Source of the DNA: Amycolatopsis thermalba | Lineage (GTDB): Bacteria; Actinomycetota; Actinomycetes; Mycobacteriales; Pseudonocardiaceae | Direction: 5' to 3' | NCBI RefSeq assembly: GCF_003385215.1 | Contig: NZ_PQHW01000051.1 | Location: 1-46,680 of the forward strand | Length of the DNA stretch: 46,680 nt | In this document: positions 1 through 8,301 of the stretch, one piece after another | Numbering within the stretch: position 1 is the stretch's first letter | How the letters are laid out: each line of letters begins with the position of its first letter | Translations under genes and position numbers: made by a program | Notes under the pieces: model-generated | Database searches by the model: none | What the model was told of the DNA's origin: nothing | The model's input: the letters and a program-made list of their open reading frames with translations, nothing else

Positions 1-78
1 CGCGCTCAGGGGTGGCGGCTCCGGTGGGCGGCGAGCCCAGGGGCGGACCCAGGGGCGGCGGGCCCAGCGGTGGCGGCT
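1..78. repeat. GC-rich degenerate repeat downstream of poxB-like gene
   Basis: No convincing gene is seen here. Read on the minus strand, the stretch after the poxB-like stop repeats short variants of CCGCCCCTGGG. These resemble the last codons and stop of the gene itself (CCGCCCCTGA). The glycine-rich plus-strand reading frame is a by-product of this composition. The left edge of the window truncates whatever lies beyond. Confidence 0.4.
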
Positions 79-1812
79 TCAGGGGCGGGGGATGTTGCGC
101 AGGTTGCTGCGCGCCAGCTCGACCATCTTGCCCACCCCGCCGTTCAGCACTGTCTTGCTCGCGGCCAGCGCGAAGCCCCGCAGCATTTCGCTTGTGATCT
201 TGGGTGGGATGGACATCGCGTTGGGGTCGGTGGTCAGTTCGACCAGTGCGGGGCCCTGGTGCTCGAACGCCTTGGTCAGCGCGGCGCGCACCTCGCCCGG
301 CTGGTCGACCCTCGTGGACCAGATCCCGCACGCCGCCGCGATCGCGCTGAAGTCGACCGGCGCGTGGTCCGTGCCGTAGGACGGCAGGCCGTCCACGAGC
401 ATCTCCAGCTTCACCATCCCCAGCGAGGCGTTGTTGAACAGCACCACCTTCACCGGCACGTCGTACAGCGACAGCGTCAGCAGATCACCCATCAGCATCG
501 CCAGACCGCCGTCGCCCGAGATGGACACCACCTGGCGGCCCGGGGCGGACAGCGCGGCGCCGATCGCGTGCGGCAGGGCGTTCGCCATGCTGCCGTGGCG
601 GAACGAGCCGATCACCCGCCGCCGCCCGTTCGGCGTCAGGTACCGGGCCGCCCACACGTTGCCCATCCCGGTGTCCACAGTGAACACCGCGTCGTCGGCG
701 GCGACCTCGTCCAGGACCGCCGCGGCGTACTCCGGGTGGATCGGCGTGTGCCGCTCGATGTCCCGCGTGTACGCGTCGACCACCTTCTCCAGCCGCCGCG
801 CGTGCTCGCGCAGCATCCGGTCCAGGAAGGACCGGTCGGTGCGCTGCCGCAGCCGGGGCAGCACCGCCGCCAGCGTCTCCTTCACCGACCCGTGCACCGC
901 CAGGTCCAGCGGCGTCCGGCGGCCCAGGTGCGCCGGGTTCGTGTCGATCTGCACCGTGTGCGCCTGCGGCAGGAACCCGTCGTACGGGAAGTCCGTGCCC
1001 AGCAGCACCACCCGATCCGCCTCGTGCATCGCGTCGTAGCACGCGCCGTACCCGAGCAGCCCGCTCATGCCGACGTCGTAGGGGTTGTCGAACTGGATCC
1101 ACTCCTTGCCGCCCAGCGAGTGGCCCACCGGCGCGAGCAGACGGCCGGCCAGCGCCATCACCTCGTCGTGCGCGTCCCGGCAACCCGCGCCGGCGAACAG
1201 CATCACCTTCTCGCCGCTGTCGAGCACCTCGGCCAGCTCCGCGATCGCCGCCTCCCGCGGCACCACCGGCGACGGCTCGACCAGGTGCACCGTCTCGGCC
1301 CCCGAACCGGTGGCCCGCCGCTCCGCCACGTCACCGGGGATGCTCAGCACCGACACCCCGCCCCGCCCGACCGCGGTCTGCATCGCGATCCGCAGCAGCC
1401 GCGGCATCTGGTCCGCCTGCGACACCAGCTCGCTGAAGTGGCTGCACTCGGCGAACAACTGCTCCGGGTGCGTCTCCTGGAAGAACCCGGTGCCGATCTG
1501 GCCGGACGGGATGTGTGAGGCGATCGCCAGCACCGGCGCGCCGCTGCGGTGCGCGTCGTACAGACCGTTGATCAGGTGCAGGTTGCCCGGCCCGCAACTG
1601 CCCGCGCACACGGTGAGCCGCCCGGTGATCTGCGCCTCCGCGGCCGCCGCGAACGCCGCCGTCTCCTCGTGCCGGACGTGCACCCACTCGATGCCCGGAG
1701 TGCGCCGCACCGCGTCCACGACCGGGTTCAGGCTGTCGCCGACGATCCCGTAGATGCGGCGAACCCCGCAGTCCCGCAGGATCCGCACCATCTGCTCGGC
1801 CACTGTCGCCAT
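79..1812 (-). CDS. poxB: Pyruvate oxidase (PoxB-like, thiamine-pyrophosphate dependent)
   Basis: The 577-residue protein matches the size of E. coli PoxB (572). That enzyme decarboxylates pyruvate to acetate and CO2, passing electrons through FAD to membrane quinones. The N-terminal ThDP domain has the activating Glu in RHEE (residue 50). A central FAD/transhydrogenase-like domain follows, then a C-terminal ThDP domain with the SGDGG...NNAS magnesium/diphosphate motif. The C-terminus (KTVLNGG...ELARSN) resembles the PoxB tail rather than acetolactate synthase. The ATG at 1812 is preceded by AGGAGAGAAAGGG; an upstream in-frame ATG at 1911 lacks a ribosome site and overlaps the promoter region. 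The regulator gene lies immediately upstream on the same strand and may control it. An acetolactate-synthase-type enzyme is the main alternative. Confidence 0.85.
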   Translation of the reverse strand: MATVAEQMVRILRDCGVRRIYGIVGDSLNPVVDAVRRTPGIEWVHVRHEETAAFAAAAEAQITGRLTVCAGSCGPGNLHLINGLYDAHRSGAPVLAIASHIPSGQIGTGFFQETHPEQLFAECSHFSELVSQADQMPRLLRIAMQTAVGRGGVSVLSIPGDVAERRATGSGAETVHLVEPSPVVPREAAIAELAEVLDSGEKVMLFAGAGCRDAHDEVMALAGRLLAPVGHSLGGKEWIQFDNPYDVGMSGLLGYGACYDAMHEADRVVLLGTDFPYDGFLPQAHTVQIDTNPAHLGRRTPLDLAVHGSVKETLAAVLPRLRQRTDRSFLDRMLREHARRLEKVVDAYTRDIERHTPIHPEYAAAVLDEVAADDAVFTVDTGMGNVWAARYLTPNGRRRVIGSFRHGSMANALPHAIGAALSAPGRQVVSISGDGGLAMLMGDLLTLSLYDVPVKVVLFNNASLGMVKLEMLVDGLPSYGTDHAPVDFSAIAAACGIWSTRVDQPGEVRAALTKAFEHQGPALVELTTDPNAMSIPPKITSEMLRGFALAASKTVLNGGVGKMVELARSNLRNIPRP

Positions 1813-1896
1813 CGCCCCACCCTTTCTCTCCTGGGGCCCAGGGTCCTCTCGAAGCCGTGCCGGCGTCCACCCGACTTCACTCGTTACGGGCGAAAA

Positions 1897-1906
1897 TCGA
1901 ATTCGA
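1897..1906. promoter_or_regulatory. Palindrome upstream of poxB-like gene, possible operator
   Basis: A perfect 10-bp palindrome, TCGAATTCGA, lies in the 99-bp gap between the regulator stop and the poxB-like start, in an otherwise GC-rich stretch. A GntR-family operator here is an inference; short palindromes of this size can occur by chance. Confidence 0.25.
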
Positions 1907-1911
1907 CACAA

Positions 1912-2589
1912 TCAGGTGAGCCGGCCGCGGACCTCGTCGAAGTGGTGCCGCACGGCCGCCCCGATCGCCTCCGGATCGCCCGCGGCGATGGCGTCCACGA
2001 TCCGCTGGTGCTTGGCCACCAGCGCGTCCGAGGGCGTGCGAGGCGCCCCGATGAGCGCCTCGGTCTGCCGGTAGACGCTCCAGAACAGGCGGATCAGCTC
2101 GGCGGCCAGCTCGTTGCCGGCCGCGGTGCAGATCAGCTCGTGGAACTCGCCGTCCGCGGCCGCCGACGTCGCCGGATCGGCCATCCGGCGCACCCGCTCC
2201 GCGAGCTGTGCCAGCAGCTCGTCGTCCCGCTGCCGGGCGAGCTTGCGGGTCAGGTCGGTCTCCAGGATCTGCCGGACCTCCAGCAGATCGCGCAGCCCGC
2301 TCAGGTCGTCGCGCGAGCGGGCGCGCGTGCGGAACAGCAGCGACGGGCTGAGCGCGGTCATGCTCGCCGCGCCGACGAACGTGCCGTAGCCGTGCCGGAT
2401 CTCCACGATGCCCAGGGCCTGCAACGTGCGCAGCGCCTCGCGGACGGAATTGCGCGCCGCGCCGAACTCCGCCATCAGCCGCGGTTCCGGCGGCAGCGGA
2501 TCGCCGGGCCCGAGCCCGCGCCGGTCGATCAGCTCGACGATCGAGTCGGCCAGCTCCTGGCTGCGCGGTGTCCGCACTCTTGCCACCAT
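1912..2589 (-). CDS. FadR-type GntR transcriptional regulator (FCD domain)
   Basis: This 225-residue protein has an N-terminal winged helix typical of GntR (PLPPEPRLMAEFGAARNSVREALRTLQALGIVEIRHGYGTFV) followed by an all-helical FCD ligand domain, as in FadR, NanR and LldR. FCD regulators bind small carboxylates such as lactate, pyruvate, sialate or gluconate. It is divergent from the NanT-like transporter and co-oriented with the poxB-like gene, so control of both is likely. The GTG/ATG region is ambiguous; the ATG at 2589 gives a normal N-terminus, with an extended alternative at 2622. No strong Shine-Dalgarno is seen for either start, so leaderless translation is possible. The ligand cannot be read from the sequence. 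Confidence 0.85.
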   Translation of the reverse strand: MVARVRTPRSQELADSIVELIDRRGLGPGDPLPPEPRLMAEFGAARNSVREALRTLQALGIVEIRHGYGTFVGAASMTALSPSLLFRTRARSRDDLSGLRDLLEVRQILETDLTRKLARQRDDELLAQLAERVRRMADPATSAAADGEFHELICTAAGNELAAELIRLFWSVYRQTEALIGAPRTPSDALVAKHQRIVDAIAAGDPEAIGAAVRHHFDEVRGRLT

Positions 2590-2609
2590 CCGGAATCGTC
2601 GGCTAACGT
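2580..2609 (+). promoter_or_regulatory. Candidate promoter for the NanT-like gene
   Basis: TTGCCA and TAACGT hexamers are separated by 18 bp in the divergent gap between regulator and transporter. The match to a housekeeping actinobacterial promoter is only partial. It overlaps the regulator start, which would allow autoregulation. This is an inference from pattern only. Confidence 0.25.
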
Positions 2610-2670
2610 TCCGCGGCATCATACGACGTCCAACGTCCCATGACTACCCCTCGATGCAGAGGTGAGGAAC

Positions 2671-4059
2671 ATGATCCCGTGGTACCGCAGGCTGGGCCCC
2701 GGCCAGTGGAAGGCGTTCGGCGCGGCGTGGCTGGGCTACCTGCTCGACGGCTTCGACTTCGTGATCATCACGCTGGTGCTCACCGAGCTGAGCGAGGAGT
2801 TCGACCTGTCGCTGGCCACGGCCGCCACGCTGGTGTCGGCCGCCTTCGTGTCGCGCTGGCTGGGCGGGCTCGCACTCGGCGCGTTCGGCGACCGCTTCGG
2901 CCGCCGCCCCGCGATGATCGCCTCCATCGTGCTCTACGCCGTCGGCACCGCGCTGTGCGGGTTCGCCTGGGACTACTGGTCGTTGTTCGTCTTCCGCGCG
3001 ATCGTCGGCCTCGGCATGGCCGGGGAGTACGGCTCCAGCAGCACCTACGTCATGGAGAGCTGGCCGAAGGGCCTGCGCAACCGCGCCACCGGGTTCCTGC
3101 TGTCGGCCTACCCGATCGGCACGGTGCTGGCCGCCCGCGCCTACGACCTGATCGTGCCGAACCTCGGCTGGCGCTGGCTGTTCTGGCTCGGGATCGTGCC
3201 GGTGTTCGTGGCGCTGTGGCTGCGGCGCGCGCTGCCCGAGGCGCAGGACTGGACCGAGGAGGTGGCCTCCGGCAAGGCCGGTCCCACGAGCGCGTCCGCG
3301 CTGCTCGACCGGCGCTGGACCGCGCTGAACGTCGTGGTGACGCTGGTGCTCGCGACCTGCCTGGTGCTGATCTTTTCCGGTCACGCGGGGAACCTGTACC
3401 CGCTGTGCATCGCGTTGTGCGTGGCCGGGTTCGTGGTGTTCGGCGCGCAGATCAGCGGCCGCGCGTGGCCGGTGGCGGTGGGGCTGATGCTGACCGTGTT
3501 CTGCGCGTTCCTGTACTCGTGGCCGATCCAGTCGCTGCTGCCCACCTACCTGAAGACGGAGCTGCACTACAACGCCGGGCAGGTGGCCAACGCGCTGACC
3601 TGGGCCGGGCTCGGGTACGCGGCCGGGTCGTGCCTGGCCGGGATCCTCGGCGACCGGTTCGGCACGCGCACCACCTACGTCGGCGGGCTGCTGCTGTCGC
3701 TGGTGTTCGTGTTCCCCGCGTTCGCACTCGGCCCGGGCAGCATCGTGCTGGTGTGGGTGCTGCTGTTCGTGTTGCAGGGCACCAGTTCCGGCATCTCCGG
3801 GCTGCTGCCGAAGTACATCGGCGACCACTTCCCGACGCGCTCGCGCGCGGCGAGCCTCGGGTTCACCTACAACGTCGGCGCGCTCGGTGGCGCGGTCGCT
3901 CCGCTGCTGGGCGCCCAGGTGGCCGGGCACATCGGGCTCGGACCGGCGCTGGGCTGGCTCGCGGCCGGCCTGACGCTGCTCACCGCGCTGCTGGTCGGGT
4001 TCGACGTGCCGGCCCGCCTGGGCCGGATCGGGCGACGGGAGCCCGCGGAGGTCAGCTGA
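2671..4059 (+). CDS. MFS transporter, NanT-like (sialate:H+ symporter family)
   Basis: This 462-residue polytopic membrane protein has the MFS loop signature GDRFGRRP after the second helix. Long stretches follow E. coli NanT closely as I recall it: AGEYGSSSTYVMESWPKGLR, PEAQDW, YSWPIQSLLPTYLKTEL and GLGFTYNVGALGGA. NanT imports N-acetylneuraminate with protons and has two extra helices in its middle; a hydrophobic insert (GNLYPLCIALCVAGFVVFG) is present here too. The ATG at 2671 has GAGGTGAGG just upstream; GTG at 2662 is an alternative. No sialate lyase, kinase or epimerase gene is in the window, so the substrate may be a different carboxylate. Its 3' end overlaps the convergent unknown gene by 8 bp. 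Confidence 0.8.
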   Translation: MIPWYRRLGPGQWKAFGAAWLGYLLDGFDFVIITLVLTELSEEFDLSLATAATLVSAAFVSRWLGGLALGAFGDRFGRRPAMIASIVLYAVGTALCGFAWDYWSLFVFRAIVGLGMAGEYGSSSTYVMESWPKGLRNRATGFLLSAYPIGTVLAARAYDLIVPNLGWRWLFWLGIVPVFVALWLRRALPEAQDWTEEVASGKAGPTSASALLDRRWTALNVVVTLVLATCLVLIFSGHAGNLYPLCIALCVAGFVVFGAQISGRAWPVAVGLMLTVFCAFLYSWPIQSLLPTYLKTELHYNAGQVANALTWAGLGYAAGSCLAGILGDRFGTRTTYVGGLLLSLVFVFPAFALGPGSIVLVWVLLFVLQGTSSGISGLLPKYIGDHFPTRSRAASLGFTYNVGALGGAVAPLLGAQVAGHIGLGPALGWLAAGLTLLTALLVGFDVPARLGRIGRREPAEVS

Positions 4060-4684
4060 ACCACGAGCGGCCGACGTGGGCCTCGGTGCCGTCCGGGAGC
4101 GGAACGTCCTCGCCGTCGGCGAGCCGGCGGCACAGCTCGAGCGCCCGCTCGTGGTGCGTGCCGGAGGAACTGCCGCCGCCGGGGTGCCACTGCGCGTCCC
4201 AGCCGCGTCCGTGCAGCGCCACGAACGGCCCGATGGCGGCGGTGACGGCCTCGTCGATCGCCTCCAGCAGGTCGTCGGAGCCCCAGTCGCACGCGTCGCA
4301 GCCGCAGTCCGGCTGCACCGACACCGCGATCTCCGGCCGGACGACGCCCACGTGCAGGACCGCGAGCGGCGCGTCCTGCTCCAGGAGCAGCAGCGGCAGC
4401 GTGCCCGGCCGGGCGGAGGTGATCCGGGCCCCTCGGTCGAACCGCTCCCCGTCGCCGAGCCGTCCCGGGGCGAGCGCCTCCACCGAGACACCGGACTGGG
4501 TGCCCAGGACCTCGGCCCAGACGCGGGCGCGGGCGTGCACCACGCGGTACCGCCCGGGATCGGTCACCCGCGAGTACTCCTCGTCGCGCGGGAAGTCCGG
4601 GTCCGCGTGCGGATCGGGCCAGGACGGCATGCGCAGGCGCGCGTAGCTCTCCGCCACCCGGGCGCGCAGGTCTTCCGCCGTCAT
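4052..4684 (-). CDS. Uncharacterised protein coupled to LuxR-type regulator
   Basis: I do not recognise a characterised family; it may belong to one of the actinobacterial domains of unknown function. The 210-residue soluble protein has a CGCDACDW segment near residue 130 that could bind metal, and no signal peptide or membrane segment. Its ATG lies in the 4-bp ATGA overlap with the stop of the LuxR-type gene, so the two are translationally coupled and probably made together. It ends convergent with, and 8 bp into, the NanT-like gene. Function is unknown. Confidence 0.7.
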   Translation of the reverse strand: MTAEDLRARVAESYARLRMPSWPDPHADPDFPRDEEYSRVTDPGRYRVVHARARVWAEVLGTQSGVSVEALAPGRLGDGERFDRGARITSARPGTLPLLLLEQDAPLAVLHVGVVRPEIAVSVQPDCGCDACDWGSDDLLEAIDEAVTAAIGPFVALHGRGWDAQWHPGGGSSSGTHHERALELCRRLADGEDVPLPDGTEAHVGRSWFS

Positions 4685-6972
4685 GACTCGTTCGCCGTGA
4701 TCCAGGCGGCGATCTGGCTGCGCGAGGTGAACCCGAGCTTGGCGAGGATGTGCTCGACGTGGGTTTCGGCCGTGCGCTGGGAGATCACCAGCTGCCCGGC
4801 GATCTGCCGGTTGCTCAGCCCCTTCGCCACCAGCGCGGCGATCTCCGACTCGCGGGCGGTCAGCGGGTTGCGGGACGGGCTTTCCGGCGCCGCGCGCGTG
4901 CGCCGCTCGTCCAGCGCGAACGCCACCGCCTTGCCGAACGCCATCGACGCCCCGCGCGCGAACTCCTGCTCGAACACCTGCCGCCCCAATGCTTCCCGGG
5001 CCGGCAGCGCGGCGTGCGTCTGGGACAGCTGCTGCAGCGCCGGCTCGATCCGCCCCGCGCCCGACAGCCGCCACGCGGTCGCCGCCGCGCCGAGCAGCCG
5101 GGCAGCCCGATCGTAGCGGCGCTCGGAGGCCGCGCACCAGGCGAGCGACTCCAGGCTGAGTGCGATCCCGGAGTGGTCGCCCGCCGGTTCGCGCAACCGG
5201 ATCGCGTCGCGCTGCAGGCGTTGCGCGCGCTGCAGATCGCCCCGCCGCCACAGCGCCAGGCCCAGCACCCACACCGCCAGCGCCGTGTACCAGGGCGGAT
5301 TGCCGTGCGCCGCGCACAGTTCCACCGCCTGCTCACCCGCCTGCTCGGCATCCGGTTCGCCGAGCACGAACCGCGCCAGCGCCAGGTACGGCAGGATCTG
5401 CAGGGACAGCCCGTCGTTGCCGATCTCCCGGCACGCCTCGTGCGCCTTCTCCAGCAGTTCGCACGCCCGTCGCGGGTCACCGAGGAAGTAGCGGCTGACG
5501 CCCTCGCACACCAGCAGCTCGACGCTGATCACCGGGTCGTCCAGCTCCGCCGCGATCGACCGGTACTCCCGCAGCCGCCCCGCGAACCCCTTGCGCACCC
5601 CGAGCCAGGTGCAGGTGAGCAGCGACGCGTGCAGCGCGCGGGCCCGTTCCCTTGACGCCCCGCCGTCGAGGCGGAGCACGCGGTCCAGCCACCGGCTGCC
5701 CTCGACCAGGTGCCCGCCGGCGATCCAGAACGTCGACAGGTTCCCGGCCATTTCCAGCGCGGGCCGCGGATCCGGCTCCTCCAGCCAGGACTCCAGCGCG
5801 GCGCGCAGGTTCGCGTGCTCGCTGTGCAGCCGCGCGATCCAGTCCTGCTGGCGCGCGGTGATCTTCTCCGCGGTGAACTGGCGGGCGAGCGCGCGGTAGA
5901 AGTCGCGGTGCCGCCGCGCGGACTCGGCGGGATCACCGTGCTCGGCCAGGCGCGCCGCGCCGAACTCGGCGAGCGTTTCCAGCATCCGGTAACGCGCGCT
6001 GTGCCCGTAGGTCTCCCGCACCCGCACCAGAACTGATTTGTCGACCAGCCCGGCGAGCAGGCCGAGGACCGTCTCACCGCCGATGTCCTCGCCCACGCAC
6101 ACGTACTCGGCCGCCGGCAGGTCGAACCCGCCGCGGAACACCGACAGCCGCTCCCACACCCGCTGCTCGGCGGGCAGGCACAGCCGGTAGCTCCAGTCGA
6201 CGAGCGCCTCCAGGCCCTGCTGGCGCGGCGGCGCGGTGCGGGAGGCCTCGGTCAGCAGCGCGAACCGGTCGGTCAGGCGGTCGTTCAGCTCGGCCAGCGA
6301 CAGCGTGCGCAGCCACACCGCGGCCAGCTCGATGGCCAGCGGCAGCCCCTCGACGTGGCGGCAGATGGCGGCGATGAGCGCCTCGTTCCCGGCGGTCAGC
6401 GCGAACCCCGGCGACACCGCGGCGGCGCGGTCGGCGAACAGCGACATCGCGTCCCAGCCCTCGGTGCCCTCGGTCGTCCCGCTCCGCTCGGGCAGGCTCA
6501 GCGGTTCCACCGGCAGCAGGTGCTCGCCCTCGACGGAGAGCCGCTGGCGGCTCGTGGCGAGCACGCGCAGCCCGCTCGTCGCGGCGAGCAGCTTGCCGAT
6601 CAGGGTCGCGCACGCGTCGGTGAGGTGCTCGCAGTTGTCCAGCACCAGCAGCACCTGCCGGTCGCCGAGGAACTGGGCGAGCCGGTCCGCGGGCTCGACG
6701 GCCTCGTCGCGCAGGCCGATCGCGGTGGCGACGGTCTGCGGCAGCAGCGCCGGATCGTCCAGGGCGGCGAGCTCGGCGAAGTGCACCCCGTCCGGGAACG
6801 CGCGTTTCAGCCCGACCGCGGCCCGCACCGCGAGCCTGGTCTTGCCGACCCCGCCGAGCCCCGTCAGCGTCACCAGGCGCGTGACGGACAGCAGCCGCCG
6901 GATGTCCGCGAGCTCCTGCCGCCGGCCGACGAAGCTGGTGAGCTCGCTCGGAAGTGTGCCCGCCACCGCCAC
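4681..6972 (-). CDS. LuxR-family regulator with N-terminal NTPase domain
   Basis: The 763-residue protein has a short lead (ELTSFVGRRQEL), a P-loop NTPase of the AAA/NB-ARC-like type with Walker A GLGGVGKT at residues 38-45 and Walker B VLLVLDN at 107-113. A helical repeat region typical of TPR-like sensor segments follows, then a C-terminal LuxR helix-turn-helix (LTARESEIAALVAKGLSNRQIAGQL) at about residues 700-763. Such regulators use nucleotide state and a helical sensor to switch transcription; their inducers are usually unknown. The start is GTG at 6972 in the divergent gap with ku, with no strong Shine-Dalgarno. It is coupled to the next gene by an ATGA overlap. Confidence 0.85.
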   Translation of the reverse strand: MAVAGTLPSELTSFVGRRQELADIRRLLSVTRLVTLTGLGGVGKTRLAVRAAVGLKRAFPDGVHFAELAALDDPALLPQTVATAIGLRDEAVEPADRLAQFLGDRQVLLVLDNCEHLTDACATLIGKLLAATSGLRVLATSRQRLSVEGEHLLPVEPLSLPERSGTTEGTEGWDAMSLFADRAAAVSPGFALTAGNEALIAAICRHVEGLPLAIELAAVWLRTLSLAELNDRLTDRFALLTEASRTAPPRQQGLEALVDWSYRLCLPAEQRVWERLSVFRGGFDLPAAEYVCVGEDIGGETVLGLLAGLVDKSVLVRVRETYGHSARYRMLETLAEFGAARLAEHGDPAESARRHRDFYRALARQFTAEKITARQQDWIARLHSEHANLRAALESWLEEPDPRPALEMAGNLSTFWIAGGHLVEGSRWLDRVLRLDGGASRERARALHASLLTCTWLGVRKGFAGRLREYRSIAAELDDPVISVELLVCEGVSRYFLGDPRRACELLEKAHEACREIGNDGLSLQILPYLALARFVLGEPDAEQAGEQAVELCAAHGNPPWYTALAVWVLGLALWRRGDLQRAQRLQRDAIRLREPAGDHSGIALSLESLAWCAASERRYDRAARLLGAAATAWRLSGAGRIEPALQQLSQTHAALPAREALGRQVFEQEFARGASMAFGKAVAFALDERRTRAAPESPSRNPLTARESEIAALVAKGLSNRQIAGQLVISQRTAETHVEHILAKLGFTSRSQIAAWITANES

Positions 6973-7146
6973 AGCCTAGTTCTCCGGCGCGGTGATCGGT
7001 GGGGTCGTGATGGTGCGGAGATGATGCACTCGCGCTGCCCTCCCGCGGGCGGCCGCGCTGCCGCCGGTTGGCCGCCTGGTGGCCGGCCCGGTTCTCGCGT
7101 AACGTCCGACCTGCGGTTATGTCGGCAGGAGCGGAGGGCCCCGGCG

Positions 7147-8004
7147 ATGCGATCGATGTGGAAGGGCTCGGTGTCGTTCGGGCTGGTCACGATCCCGATC
7201 AACCTCTACGCGGCCACCGAGAACAAGAACGTGTCCCTGCGCCAGGTGCACGTCACCGACGGCGGGCGCATCCAGTACAAGCGCTTCTGCACCATCGACG
7301 GCGAAGAGGTGCCCTACGCCGACATCGCCAAGGGGTACGAGACCGACGACGGCGAGATGGTCGTGATCACCGACGAGGACCTCAAGGAGCTGCCGCTGTC
7401 CAGCTCGAACGTCATCGACGTGCTGGAGTTCGTGCCGCTGGAGGCCATCGACCCGCTGCACTTCGACCGGCACTACTACCTGGAGCCGCAGAAGGCCGCG
7501 GTCAAGCCGTACGTGCTGCTGCGCGACGCGCTGCACAAGTCCGGCAACGTCGCCATCGCCAAGGTCGCCCTGCGCCAGCGCGAGACCCTGGCCCTGCTGC
7601 GCGTGCACGCCGACGTCATGGTCATGACCACCATGCTGTGGCCGGACGAGGTGCGCACCCCGGATTTCGGGTTCCTGCGCGACGAGCTGCCTCAGGTCCG
7701 GCCGCAGGAGCTGAGCATGGCCGGCTCGCTGATCGAGTCGCTGTCCGAGCCGGTGTTCGACCCGGACAAGTACACCGACCAGTACCGCGAGGCGCTGGAA
7801 TCGGTGATCGAGGCGAAGATCGCGGGCAAGAAGACCACCCGGCCGAAGGGGCGCGCGCCCCAGACCGACGTGGTCGACCTGATGGCCGCCCTGGAGGCGA
7901 GCGTCAGCGAGGCCAAGAAGGCGCGCAAACCGGCCAAGCGCACGGCCGCGAAGAAACCCGCCGCCCCCTCGGCGCGCACCCGCCGCTCGCCGAAGAGCGC
8001 CTGA
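7147..8004 (+). CDS. ku: Ku protein, DNA double-strand end binding (non-homologous end joining)
   Basis: The 285-residue protein begins MRSMWKGSVSFGLVTIPINLY, the hallmark of bacterial Ku. The conserved core (VHVTDGGRIQYKRFCTIDGEEV, YYLEPQKAAVKPYVLLRDAL) forms the homodimeric ring that threads onto broken DNA ends and recruits LigD. The C-terminal 50 or so residues are rich in Lys, Ala and Pro (KKARKPAKRTAAKK), as in actinobacterial Ku forms that bind DNA internally. GGAGGG lies 8 bases before the ATG. No ligD is in the window, so the ligase must be encoded elsewhere. Confidence 0.95.
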   Translation: MRSMWKGSVSFGLVTIPINLYAATENKNVSLRQVHVTDGGRIQYKRFCTIDGEEVPYADIAKGYETDDGEMVVITDEDLKELPLSSSNVIDVLEFVPLEAIDPLHFDRHYYLEPQKAAVKPYVLLRDALHKSGNVAIAKVALRQRETLALLRVHADVMVMTTMLWPDEVRTPDFGFLRDELPQVRPQELSMAGSLIESLSEPVFDPDKYTDQYREALESVIEAKIAGKKTTRPKGRAPQTDVVDLMAALEASVSEAKKARKPAKRTAAKKPAAPSARTRRSPKSA

Positions 8005-8097
8005 CCTCACCCCGACACGCCGGGACCTCCTCCCACCTTCCGGTGAGGCGTGGTGGTACCAAGGTGCCGCAACACGAACCGGCGGAAGGTGTCAGAC

Positions 8098-8301
8098 ATG
8101 GAGTGCCCCAGCTGCGCACGGGACCTCGACCACTGCCACGGCACCCTCGTCCTGCACGTGGACGCCCTGGTCGAGTGCACCGAACCGGACTGCACCGACA
8201 CCGACCTGGTGCGGCACAGCCTCACGATCCGGTGCGACGAGGTCGACGGTGACTGCGTCTGCACGGCCGACTACGTCGTCGAGTACGCCCGGGCGTCCTG
8301 A
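8098..8301 (+). CDS. Small cysteine-rich protein (possible zinc ribbon)
   Basis: The 67-residue protein has eight cysteines (3, 6, 13, 27, 32, 46, 53 and 55), including a CPSC knuckle at the N-terminus and CxxxxC near the middle, which suggests zinc binding. The ATG at 8098 has a good GGAAGGTG upstream; an earlier GTG at 8050 lacks support. It follows ku on the same strand after 93 bp and stops directly against the convergent dehydrogenase gene. I do not recognise a named family. A role with Ku is possible only by proximity. Confidence 0.65.
   Translation: MECPSCARDLDHCHGTLVLHVDALVECTEPDCTDTDLVRHSLTIRCDEVDGDCVCTADYVVEYARAS

Noticed and set aside
12-197. Glycine-rich small protein at the left edge
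   Set aside because: It arises from the GC-rich repeat and runs antisense into the poxB-like coding region.
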